Below the pieces are notes generated by a model. The model had not been told where the DNA came from. It saw nothing but the letters and a program-made list of their open reading frames with translations, and searched no databases. Positions 1 to 9,439 of a stretch of 15,825 nt of DNA are shown here, one piece after another. The stretch lies in NCBI RefSeq assembly GCF_937881195.1, contig NZ_CALGFC010000041.1, positions 1 through 15,825 of the forward strand, read 5' to 3'. This DNA comes from an uncultured Methanobrevibacter sp. Lineage in GTDB: Archaea > Methanobacteriota > Methanobacteria > Methanobacteriales > Methanobacteriaceae. The translations under genes and the position numbers were made by a program. How positions within the stretch are numbered: the stretch's first letter is position 1; the number at the start of each line of letters is the position of its first letter.

Positions 1-105
1 ATTAGAAATAGTTTAATTAGAAATAGTTTAATTAGAAATAGTTTAATTAGAAATAATTTGATTAGAAATAATATAATTAAAAATAGACTAATTAAAAATA
101 GAATA
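1..105. repeat. 15-bp tandem repeat array, 7 copies, cut by the left window edge
   Basis: Seven contiguous 15-bp units start at 1, 16, 31, 46, 61, 76 and 91. The first three are identical (ATTAGAAATAGTTTA). The next four decay step by step, first in the last five bases and then by G to A in the core (ATTAAAAATA). The array probably continues left of the window. It lies about 130 bp beyond the stop of the minus-strand gene at 233-1519. From 106 to 232 the DNA remains A-rich with no gene visible. Confidence 0.9.
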
Positions 106-232
106 AAGATAAGCAAAAACAAAATAAAAATAATTAAAAATAAAAAAATAGAATTAGAAATAAATTAAAAATATTTGAGATAAATTAAAAAATTAAATAA
201 ATATAAATAGATTTTAAAATTTAATTTAAAAT

Positions 233-1519
233 CTAAAGACTTAATTTATCTACTTGTGCTATTAATTGTTTAATATATTTTAATGTCACGCTGCTAGTTT
301 CATAATAATATGTTTCATAGACTATTGTTTTAATACCTGCTCTTACTAATGGTTCAGTACAATATTGAGGGCTTGTTTGAGAGCTAGGATAATAATAGTC
401 AAGTCCTGGAATATTTTTAATTATTTTTTTCGCGATTATTAATGAATTCTTATTTTTCGCTGGAGCAAATATGAAATTTGTTTTTTGGTAGTTTCCGCCT
501 TTTGTTCCCAGATTAGAATGTACATCAACAACTAAATTGTATTTATTCAACTTGATATTTGGGAGAATATATTTTTGAGCAAGTTTCTGACCATTCATCC
601 TTCCATCAGTATAATCTTTAGGATTTTTAGTAACTGTTACTTTATAAATGTAATATGCATATTTTAAATTTTTATAACTTGTTAAAGTCTTATAAAGAGC
701 AGTATGTGCTTTATTTTCTAAAGGGTGCATTCCTATAATATATGCTATTTTTATTTTAGAATCAACATTACCATAAGGACCTATTAGCTCTACATATCCA
801 AGGTCATTTTTTCCTAATAATTTACTTAATGGTTTGTTTCTATCATAATATGGCAGATAGCTGTTTATAGGATTAGCTGATTTTATATCTATAGTCACAT
901 AGTATGGAAGTTTAGTTCCTGTTTTACTTAATGCTTTTGCAAATAAATAGATATTAGTTTGATATTGTATCTTATTTCCACCAGCACTTGTTAAATAGTT
1001 TGGAGCCTTTTTATATCTGTCCATATATTTGATTATTTTATTAGCATAAATAGAATAATAATATGAATAAATATTTCCTCTTACCCATGTTCCTGATGCC
1101 TTACTTGGGTTTTTAAGATTATACTTAACAATAATACTAGATTTTATCTTACTATTTTTATAGCTAATAGTTTTTGACATTAAATAATAAAATTCTGGCA
1201 TTGAAAATTTATATCCTTTAATAGTAACATAATTTGGTAATTTTTTGTATTTATCAGCATAAGCTTTAAGATTTTTTGAAGCAGCGATAACACTACTTTG
1301 TGAAACTTTTGAAGGCTTAGCAGCTGTTTTTACAGAAGTATTTGAGTTATCTACACTAGAGTTTGATCCTCCAGAGGTATTATTTGTCAAATTGGTTGTT
1401 ACATTATTATTACTATTATTTCCTCCTAATCCATCTTCTGCACACACGAAACTTACAGATAAGAATAGTGTTGCTAAAATAAGTGATATGATCAGAATTC
1501 CTTTTTTCATATTGCTCAT
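233..1519 (-). CDS. Secreted pseudomurein-binding-repeat protein with M14-like zinc peptidase/amidohydrolase domain
   Basis: This is a 428-residue exported protein predicted to act on or at the cell wall. Residues 5-27 form a signal peptide (KK, then a hydrophobic core, then VCA). Residues 30-72 are a linker rich in Asn, Ser and Thr. Two segments with the look of pseudomurein-binding repeats follow at about 73-120 (with LPNYVTIKGYKFSM) and 150-210 (with APNYLTS); the phrase LPYYVTI at 204-210 may be a further partial unit. The C-terminal part has the metal-site layout of the M14 / succinylglutamate-desuccinylase-like fold: H265-x-x-E268 in GMHPLENKAH, H334 in VDVHSN, and a candidate catalytic Glu at E402 in IVYETYYYE (E407 is an alternative). 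The start is set by GAGG seven nt before the ATG; an in-frame ATG three codons on is less well placed. The substrate is inferred, with pseudomurein peptide cross-links or stems plausible. Export and wall binding are more secure than the catalytic assignment. Confidence 0.8.
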   Translation of the reverse strand: MSNMKKGILIISLILATLFLSVSFVCAEDGLGGNNSNNNVTTNLTNNTSGGSNSSVDNSNTSVKTAAKPSKVSQSSVIAASKNLKAYADKYKKLPNYVTIKGYKFSMPEFYYLMSKTISYKNSKIKSSIIVKYNLKNPSKASGTWVRGNIYSYYYSIYANKIIKYMDRYKKAPNYLTSAGGNKIQYQTNIYLFAKALSKTGTKLPYYVTIDIKSANPINSYLPYYDRNKPLSKLLGKNDLGYVELIGPYGNVDSKIKIAYIIGMHPLENKAHTALYKTLTSYKNLKYAYYIYKVTVTKNPKDYTDGRMNGQKLAQKYILPNIKLNKYNLVVDVHSNLGTKGGNYQKTNFIFAPAKNKNSLIIAKKIIKNIPGLDYYYPSSQTSPQYCTEPLVRAGIKTIVYETYYYETSSVTLKYIKQLIAQVDKLSL

Positions 1520-1526
1520 CAGCTAC

Positions 1527-1530
1527 CCTC
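1527..1530 (-). promoter_or_regulatory. Ribosome binding site of the secreted peptidase gene
   Basis: GAGG (within GAGGGT) lies exactly 7 nt upstream of the ATG at 1519. The same spacing occurs before most genes in this window, so it decides for this start over the ATG three codons further in. Confidence 0.75.
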
Positions 1531-1550
1531 TAATTACTACATTATAATAT

Positions 1551-1612
1551 AATTTAGTATAATTTAACATACTATTAATTTAATTTAGTATAATTTAATA
1601 TACTATTAATTT
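1551..1612. repeat. Two tandem 31-bp units, each containing a hairpin-capable palindrome
   Basis: Units 1551-1581 and 1582-1612 differ at a single base (C at 1569, T at 1600). Each carries TAGTATA and TATACTA arms separated by six bases; the arms pair perfectly in the second unit and have one mismatch in the first. The pair lies 32 to 93 bp upstream of the secreted peptidase start, where its promoter should be, so it could bind a regulator. That role is inferred from position only. Confidence 0.7.
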
Positions 1613-1863
1613 CATTTTTTAATAATCTTAATTTATATTAATTTCAATTTATATTGATTTTATAATATTAATATTATAATATTAATTCTATTTTTTAATA
1701 ATTCCAGCTTATTATTAATTTTATATTAATCTTATTTTTTAGTAATTCCATTTTATATTAATTTTATATTAATTTTATTTTAATTATATTTTTAATAATA
1801 TTTTTATTTTAATAAAAATCATATAGTCTAAATATAATTTAAGCTAATTTTTTAAAAAAAAAT

Positions 1864-1939
1864 ATAATCAATTTTTAAAAGAAACATTGTAATTAATTTT
1901 TGAATTAATTAATGGATAATCAATTTTTAAAAGAAACAT
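1864..1939. repeat. Perfect 24-bp direct repeat separated by 28 bp
   Basis: Positions 1864-1887 and 1916-1939 are identical over 24 bases. Each includes AATCAATTTTTAAAAGAAAC, which has more G and C than its surroundings. The intervening 28 bp do not repeat. No function can be assigned from the sequence. Confidence 0.8.
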
Positions 1940-2213
1940 AAAACTAATTTTTAAAAAGATATTTTTAATATTTATAATTTTTTTAGTATACTATTTATAA
2001 TTTTTTAGTATATTATTTATTATTTATTTAGTATATAATATTATATATAATATTAGTTCTTATATTATAAAAATATTTTTAATATATTAAAGTTAATTTT
2101 AATATATTTTTAATTTAAATATTTAATATAATTTAGACAATTATATAATAATATTATAATTTACCCCAATTTCTAATTCTTAGATTGTTTATTCTAATTC
2201 TTTTAAAATTTAA

Positions 2214-2244
2214 AATAAGTTTATTTAACCATTTTAAACTTATT
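2214..2244 (-). terminator. Hairpin at the ArsA/Get3 stop codon, possible terminator
   Basis: In transcript sense, a 10-bp perfect stem (AATAAGTTTA and TAAACTTATT) encloses an 11-nt loop, beginning within the stop codon of the ArsA/Get3 gene and followed by TTAAATTTT. The layout resembles a transcript end. Archaeal termination relies mainly on U-tracts, so the hairpin could instead affect 3'-end stability. Confidence 0.4.
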
Positions 2245-3253
2245 AAAGAAGTATGGCGTCTTTTTCAACATCTTCTGGAGTTTTTCCTTCATAAAGAACT
2301 TCAGCAACTTCTTCTAATTTTTTTATTCCTTTAACTTCTTCTTTAAATAATGGAATTTCTGCTATTGTTTGATGTGAGAACTTTTGTCTTATTAAAGCAA
2401 GTCTTTTTTGTTGTATTTTATGTCTGGACTGGCAAAAATCACAGTTTTCAATGTCTGGCATGATTTGGTTTACAACAACTCCATCAACAGTCATATTATT
2501 TTTTGCTAATGATTCCATAGCTCTATCAGATTCATATATTGACATTTCTTCTGGAATTACAACCATTTTGAATGTTGTTCTTTCGGGATCAGACATTACT
2601 TTCTTCGCTTCATCAATTCTTCTTTTGGTTTCTTCTAATTCGGCAGTTGACTGAATATCATTTCCATCATCACCCATAAACGGAATTAGATTTTTAAAGG
2701 TATTAGCTACTCCACCAAGTTTAGTTCTCACTTTAATCATTTTACCGACCCAGGAATCCATCAAATCTGGGAATGAAAGGAGTCTAAGTGTGTGACCTGT
2801 TGGTGCTGTGTCGAATACTACAACATCATATTCATTAGTAGTCATTACTTGAAGAAAAACTTCAAATGCAGCTGCTTCATCAGCACCTGGAGAAGAAGAA
2901 GCAAGATCTAATTGATCTCCTAATAAATCTAATCCCATGGCTTGTTCACCAGTAGCTAAACTTTTTTTACTTTCAAGTTCTGCTTGTTGTTGTTCCATGG
3001 CCATTTCAGGATCAATTTCTACTGCATATAAATTAGACATAATTAATGTTGGAGAATGACCAATTGGTGCTTCAAGTGAGTCTGAAAGGGAATGTGCTGG
3101 ATCAGTAGATACAACTAATGTTTTTTTCCCTTGTTTGGCCATCCAAATTGCAGTAGCTGCAGATATGGATGTTTTTCCAACTCCTCCTTTTCCGCCTACA
3201 AATACAAATGTTGTTTGGCCATTTTTAAATTTGAATAAATCTTTAAATTTCAT
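2243..3253 (-). CDS. ArsA/Get3 (TRC40) family ATPase
   Basis: This is a 336-residue soluble P-loop ATPase of the ArsA/GET3 family, which in eukaryotes delivers tail-anchored proteins to membranes. Visible motifs in order are the deviant Walker A GGKGGVGKTS (20-29) with the signature Lys, switch I STDPAHS (49-55), the PGADE segment (122-126), switch II DTAPTGHTLR (148-157), and a CxxC pair C271/C274 in NCDFCQSRHK. In Get3 proteins such a CxxC coordinates zinc at the dimer interface. The length fits a single-domain Get3 homologue rather than the duplicated bacterial ArsA pump ATPase, and no arsenite-resistance genes are nearby, so membrane-protein targeting is the better guess. Residues 190-225 are charged and could include the helical client-binding region. 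GAGG stands 7 nt before the ATG. The gene appears to be monocistronic. Confidence 0.9.
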   Translation of the reverse strand: MKFKDLFKFKNGQTTFVFVGGKGGVGKTSISAATAIWMAKQGKKTLVVSTDPAHSLSDSLEAPIGHSPTLIMSNLYAVEIDPEMAMEQQQAELESKKSLATGEQAMGLDLLGDQLDLASSSPGADEAAAFEVFLQVMTTNEYDVVVFDTAPTGHTLRLLSFPDLMDSWVGKMIKVRTKLGGVANTFKNLIPFMGDDGNDIQSTAELEETKRRIDEAKKVMSDPERTTFKMVVIPEEMSIYESDRAMESLAKNNMTVDGVVVNQIMPDIENCDFCQSRHKIQQKRLALIRQKFSHQTIAEIPLFKEEVKGIKKLEEVAEVLYEGKTPEDVEKDAILL

Positions 3254-3738
3254 TATAATTCCTCTAAATAATTTTTTTAATTTATCTTTTCTATTTTATT
3301 TTTAATTCCTTTGTTATAAATTTTTATGATAATATAGTTTCCTTATTAAATATTTTTTTATTAAGTTTTTTATTAAGTTTTTTATTAAATTTTTTTATAA
3401 ATTTTCTAAAAGTAATTTTTATTAGTTAAGTTAAATAGATTTATAATATATAAAATGTTTTAAATTTAAAATTATTTCAATATCAAATTATCTTAGTTTC
3501 AAATTTATAATTATTTTAATTTAATTATTAATTTCAAACTCTTTAGAATTTTTATACTTTTCAGTAATAAACTTTTCTAAATCGACTAAAAATTAAAAAA
3601 TAGAAAATAAAATAGAAAAGATAAATTAAAAAATAGAAAATAAAAAATAGAAATTTGAAAACTAAGATTTAAAAATCTAAGAATTTAAATTTAAAAATTG
3701 AAATAATTTGTAATTATAATATAAATTTTCGTGATTAT
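3254..3738. other. AT-rich divergent intergenic region with short direct repeats
   Basis: This 485-bp region lies between the divergent ArsA/Get3 and nadE genes and should hold both promoters. It has a T-rich run at about 3354-3395 made of TTTTTTATTAAG-like 12-mers, and a perfect 23-bp direct repeat at 3590-3612 and 3623-3645 (A-rich, beginning AAATTAAAAAATAG). No ORF with a plausible start and no RNA gene were seen. Confidence 0.6.
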
Positions 3739-4548
3739 ATGAAGTTTCCAGAAATCGATTCAGAATTAGTTAAAGATGAAATAACTACTTTTATAAAAAA
3801 TATATTAGATAAAGCGGGTGCAGATGGAATTGTAATTGGTTTGAGTGGAGGGATTGATTCAAGTGTCGTAGCTTTTCTTTTAAAAGAAGCTATTGGTAAA
3901 AATAATGTTTATTCTTATCATTTACATAGTTCCACTACTCCAAAAGAGGATACAGAACATGCACGAGCTATGTCTAAATTATTAGATATTGATTACAAAG
4001 AAATAAATATAGATACTATAACTAATGAATTTTTGAGTTTAGCTAAAGATGATAATGCTTCAGATATTTCAGAAGATCTTGCTAGTGAAGGTAATCTTAA
4101 AGCAAGAATTAGGATGACTATGTTGTATTATTTTGCAAATATGAAAAATTGTCTGGTAGCTGGAACTGGTAACAAAAGTGAATTATTAATAGGTTATTTT
4201 ACTAAATATGGTGATGGTGCTTGCGATTTTGAACCAATAGGGGATATATATAAAACACAACTGCGAAAATTAGCTAAAGAATGGAATATTCCAGATGAAA
4301 TTATAGATAAACCTCCAAGAGCTGGACTATGGATAGGTCAGACTGATGAAGATGAAATTGGTTTAACTTACGATGTTTTAGATAAATTATTATATCTTTT
4401 AATAGATAAACAATTAGAAGATGTGGATATTTTAGAAGAAGTGAATATTTCTAAATTAACTCTTGTTGATTTGAAAAATAGAATTAATAATAATGAACAT
4501 AAGTTAGAATTTCCCCCAAGTCCTTTTGAAGAAAAAAAGCTATTTTAA
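3739..4548 (+). CDS. nadE: NH3-dependent NAD+ synthetase
   Basis: This enzyme catalyses the last step of NAD biosynthesis, adenylating nicotinic acid adenine dinucleotide with ATP and amidating it with ammonia. The 269-residue protein is the short ammonia-using form, with no N-terminal glutaminase domain. The N-type ATP pyrophosphatase loop SGGIDSS is at 36-42. The conserved synthetase block runs from GTGNKSELLIGYFTKYGDG (142-160) into CDFEPIGDIYKTQL, and PPRAGLWIGQTDEDEIG is at 192-208. The start ATG is preceded by CGTGAT, placing the G of the SD core 7 nt from the start. The gene is followed by T-rich DNA and then cutA on the same strand, 134 bp away, so cotranscription is possible but not obvious. 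Confidence 0.95.
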   Translation: MKFPEIDSELVKDEITTFIKNILDKAGADGIVIGLSGGIDSSVVAFLLKEAIGKNNVYSYHLHSSTTPKEDTEHARAMSKLLDIDYKEINIDTITNEFLSLAKDDNASDISEDLASEGNLKARIRMTMLYYFANMKNCLVAGTGNKSELLIGYFTKYGDGACDFEPIGDIYKTQLRKLAKEWNIPDEIIDKPPRAGLWIGQTDEDEIGLTYDVLDKLLYLLIDKQLEDVDILEEVNISKLTLVDLKNRINNNEHKLEFPPSPFEEKKLF

Positions 4549-4682
4549 ACCTATCAAAAATATATTTTTTATTTATATTTTATTTAATAATTTTATTTAA
4601 TAATCTTATTTAAAAATTTTATTTATATAATTTTATTTAAAAATTTTATTTGAATGAGTATGATTTAGTTTGTGATAATTTG

Positions 4683-4991
4683 ATGGCATTAATTTATGTT
4701 ACTACAAGTAATGAGGAAGAAGCTATAAAAATTGGAAAATTAGTCGTAGAAAAAAGATTAGCTGCCTGTTCTAATATAGTTTCTAATATGAAATCCATAT
4801 ATTGGTGGGAAGGAAACCTTGAAGAGGATAATGAGGCTATTTTACTTCTTAAAACAATAGAAAAAAATGTCGATGAGATAATAGATTTTATTAAGGGCAT
4901 ACATAGCTATGATAATCCATGTATTTTAGCTATTCCTATTTCTAATGTTTCTAAAAACTATTTAAAATGGGTAAAAGATGAAATTAATTAA
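4683..4991 (+). CDS. cutA: Divalent cation tolerance protein CutA
   Basis: This is a small trimeric CutA1-family protein, linked in bacteria to copper and other divalent-metal tolerance; its exact role in archaea is unsettled. From ATG 4683 the product is 102 residues (MALIYVTTSNEEEA...), the usual family length. Family features include KRLAACSNI with C29 (the site homologous to the metal-binding Cys), the YWWEGNLEEDNEAILLLKT strand region, and the C-terminal IPISNVSKNYLKWV. The frame stays open to a TTG at 4650, which would add 11 residues not expected in the family and has no SD. GTGAT at 4672-4676 supports ATG 4683; it would also allow the TTG just before it (4680), which has the 7-nt spacing typical of this window. 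Confidence 0.92.
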   Translation: MALIYVTTSNEEEAIKIGKLVVEKRLAACSNIVSNMKSIYWWEGNLEEDNEAILLLKTIEKNVDEIIDFIKGIHSYDNPCILAIPISNVSKNYLKWVKDEIN

Positions 4992-5080
4992 TATTATTCA
5001 TTTTTATTATTATTTTATCATATAAGTAAATAATATAAGTAAATATAAGTAAATATAATATAACATATTATATTGTAATT

Positions 5081-5152
5081 AATACTTTAATTAATATTTT
5101 AATCAATATTTTAATCAATATTTTAATTAATATTTTAATTAATATTTTAATT
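5081..5152. repeat. 12-bp tandem repeat, 6 copies, between cutA and leuS
   Basis: Six consecutive 12-mers of the form AATATTTTAATT or AATATTTTAATC run from 5081 to 5152; the first has one C (AATACTTTAATT). The T-rich strand is the coding strand, so the array could act as a U-rich terminator for cutA. Otherwise no function is evident. Confidence 0.85.
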
Positions 5153-5169
5153 AATTAGTTTTATTGATA

Positions 5170-5332
5170 TTTTATCTAATTAAGATAGTTTATCTAATTA
5201 TTCTATAACATTTTATTTAATTAGGATACTTTATCTAATTATTCTATTAGTATTGTTTAATTAGGATGCTTTATCTAATTATTCTATTACTATTTTATCT
5301 AATTAGGATACTTTATCTAATTAGTTTCATTA
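5170..5332 (+). repeat. Four tandem copies of a ~41-bp hairpin-forming repeat upstream of leuS
   Basis: Four units begin at about 5170, 5211, 5253 and 5293. Each contains an imperfect palindrome, TAATTAGGATA then CTT then TATCTAATTA, with one unpaired purine in the left arm. Arms lie at 5177-5187/5191-5200, 5218-5228/5232-5241, 5258-5268/5272-5281 and 5299-5310/5314-5324. The right arm is identical in all four. The left arm varies by a base or two around the bulge and loop. Palindrome spacing is 40-42 bp, close to four turns of DNA. The last copy ends 56 bp before leuS. Possible roles are an operator array or RNA hairpins in a leader. Confidence 0.85.
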
Positions 5333-5379
5333 ATATTTTAATTTATGTTTAATTCAATGATTATATTCAATTTATATCT

Positions 5380-5385
5380 GGTGAT
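5380..5385 (+). promoter_or_regulatory. Ribosome binding site of leuS, fixing a GTG start
   Basis: GGTGAT lies 3 nt before GTG 5389, so the GG ends 7 nt before the start, the spacing used across this window. It supports the GTG; the next in-frame ATG lies inside the conserved HIGH region, far too late. Confidence 0.8.
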
Positions 5386-5388
5386 TAA

Positions 5389-8442
<3,054 letters not shown>

Positions 8443-8448
8443 TTTTAT

Positions 8449-8514
8449 TATTATTCCTTTATTATTCCTTTATTATTCCTTTATTATTCTTTTATTATTT
8501 CTTTATTATTTCTT
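8449..8514 (+). terminator. 11-bp T-rich tandem repeat after leuS, probable terminator region
   Basis: Six contiguous 11-bp units run from 8449 to 8514. The first three are TATTATTCCTT; later ones drift to TATTATTCTTT and TATTATTTCTT. The array starts six bases after the leuS stop and places T-runs on the coding strand, as expected for U-tract termination in archaea. The rest of the convergent gap (8515-8713) is also T-rich and holds no gene. Confidence 0.55.
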
Positions 8515-8713
8515 CACTGTTTCTTTAATATTCATTTATTTTTAATCTTTTATTTTTACTTTTTTGTTTTTAAATTTACTCTTTTATTTTCATTTTCAAT
8601 TTTATTTTCTTATTTTAATTTGCACTGTTAATAATTTTATTTTTTAGATTTAAGATTATTTTTTAATATTATTTTTTAATATTATTTTTATAAAAATTAT
8701 AATTTATTAATAA

Positions 8714-9349
8714 TTAGTAAATTATCATAACGCACATATAACTAAAATCACTATTCAAAACTTCTTTTAAAGTAGTTGTAACAATTCTTTCATCAGGATA
8801 ACTTAATTTTTCACATATTGTGATTTTTCTATTTTCATCTACATTGTTATCGATTAAAAACTTAGCCATATCTTTTACACTTTTTGATGGCAGTGCGATT
8901 GTAGGAAGTCCATTATCAATAACATTTAAAATATATGAAATTTCTTCTCTACCATGGAATGTCATTATATTTGCTTCATCCCAGGATATTTTATTTTTAG
9001 CTGCAGCTAATTGCAATGAGCTAATTCCTGGTATCACTTCTATATTTTCATAATTAAAATTTTTACTTTTAGCAATTTTTTTTATAGTTTTTAAGACTCC
9101 TGAAAATCCAGGATCGCCAGTTGAGAGTATACAAACTTTTTTTCCTTCTATTGATAAATCAATTGCTTCTTCCAATTTTTCTTGAAGATCTTTTACATTT
9201 AGCCCTATTGTTTCCTTAATATCATCGAAAATGTCAATAGCTCTCCAACTTCCAACAACGATATCTGCATTTTGTACTGTTTTTTTTGCTTTTTCAGTAA
9301 TATAATCTTTAGAACCTGGCCCTATACCAACAATAAATAATTTTGTCAT
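8714..9349 (-). CDS. cbiE: Cobalt-precorrin-7 C5-methyltransferase (CbiE)
   Basis: This is a 211-residue SAM-dependent tetrapyrrole methylase of the anaerobic corrin pathway, which methanogens use to make the cobamide of their methyltransferases. Family features are the N-terminal VGIGPGS (7-13), GSWRAID (33-39), STGDPGFSG (76-84), VIPGISSLQLAAA (105-117) and FHGRE (131-135). The length fits stand-alone CbiE, without the C15-methylating/decarboxylating CbiT domain that is fused in bacterial CobL, so a separate CbiT is expected elsewhere. The SD is AGGT, with GG 7 nt before ATG. It lies 90 bp downstream of the membrane phosphohydrolase gene on the same strand. Cotranscription is possible, but a functional link is not apparent. 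No other corrin genes are in the window. Confidence 0.9.
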   Translation of the reverse strand: MTKLFIVGIGPGSKDYITEKAKKTVQNADIVVGSWRAIDIFDDIKETIGLNVKDLQEKLEEAIDLSIEGKKVCILSTGDPGFSGVLKTIKKIAKSKNFNYENIEVIPGISSLQLAAAKNKISWDEANIMTFHGREEISYILNVIDNGLPTIALPSKSVKDMAKFLIDNNVDENRKITICEKLSYPDERIVTTTLKEVLNSDFSYMCVMIIY

Positions 9350-9439
9350 TTTTTAACCTATATCTATTTTATAATCTCTTGAATAATTTATTGAACCTAT
9401 TATTTTCATTATTTTCATTATTATTTGATATATCTTAAA

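Larger units (their letters stand above)
1520..2242. other. Long AT-rich intergenic region without a recognisable gene
   Basis: This 723-bp gap lies upstream of the peptidase gene and downstream of the ArsA/Get3 gene, both on the minus strand. It is almost entirely A and T, with many degenerate copies of TTAATTTTATATTAA-like words at about 1621-1800 and of TTTAGTATA-like words at about 1980-2040. I see no ORF with a good SD and no RNA gene. It should hold the promoter of the peptidase gene, but no single TATA box stands out in such AT-rich DNA. Confidence 0.6.

Noticed and set aside
2161..2202. Short repeat TTCTAATTCTT (2171-2181, 2192-2202) next to a CCCC run as a regulatory element
   Set aside because: The 11-bp match is weak in such AT-rich DNA and lies downstream of the ArsA/Get3 gene, with no start nearby.
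2451..2654. 67-codon plus-strand ORF within the ArsA/Get3 gene
   Set aside because: It is antisense to a clearly conserved gene and has no recognisable protein features.
5170..5332. CRISPR-like look of four ~41-bp repeats
   Set aside because: The units are contiguous with no unique spacers, and no cas genes are in the window.
5000..5388. Leader peptide or T-box-type control of leuS
   Set aside because: TTA words are frequent only because of AT content. No short ORF with an SD was found, and T-boxes are a bacterial mechanism.
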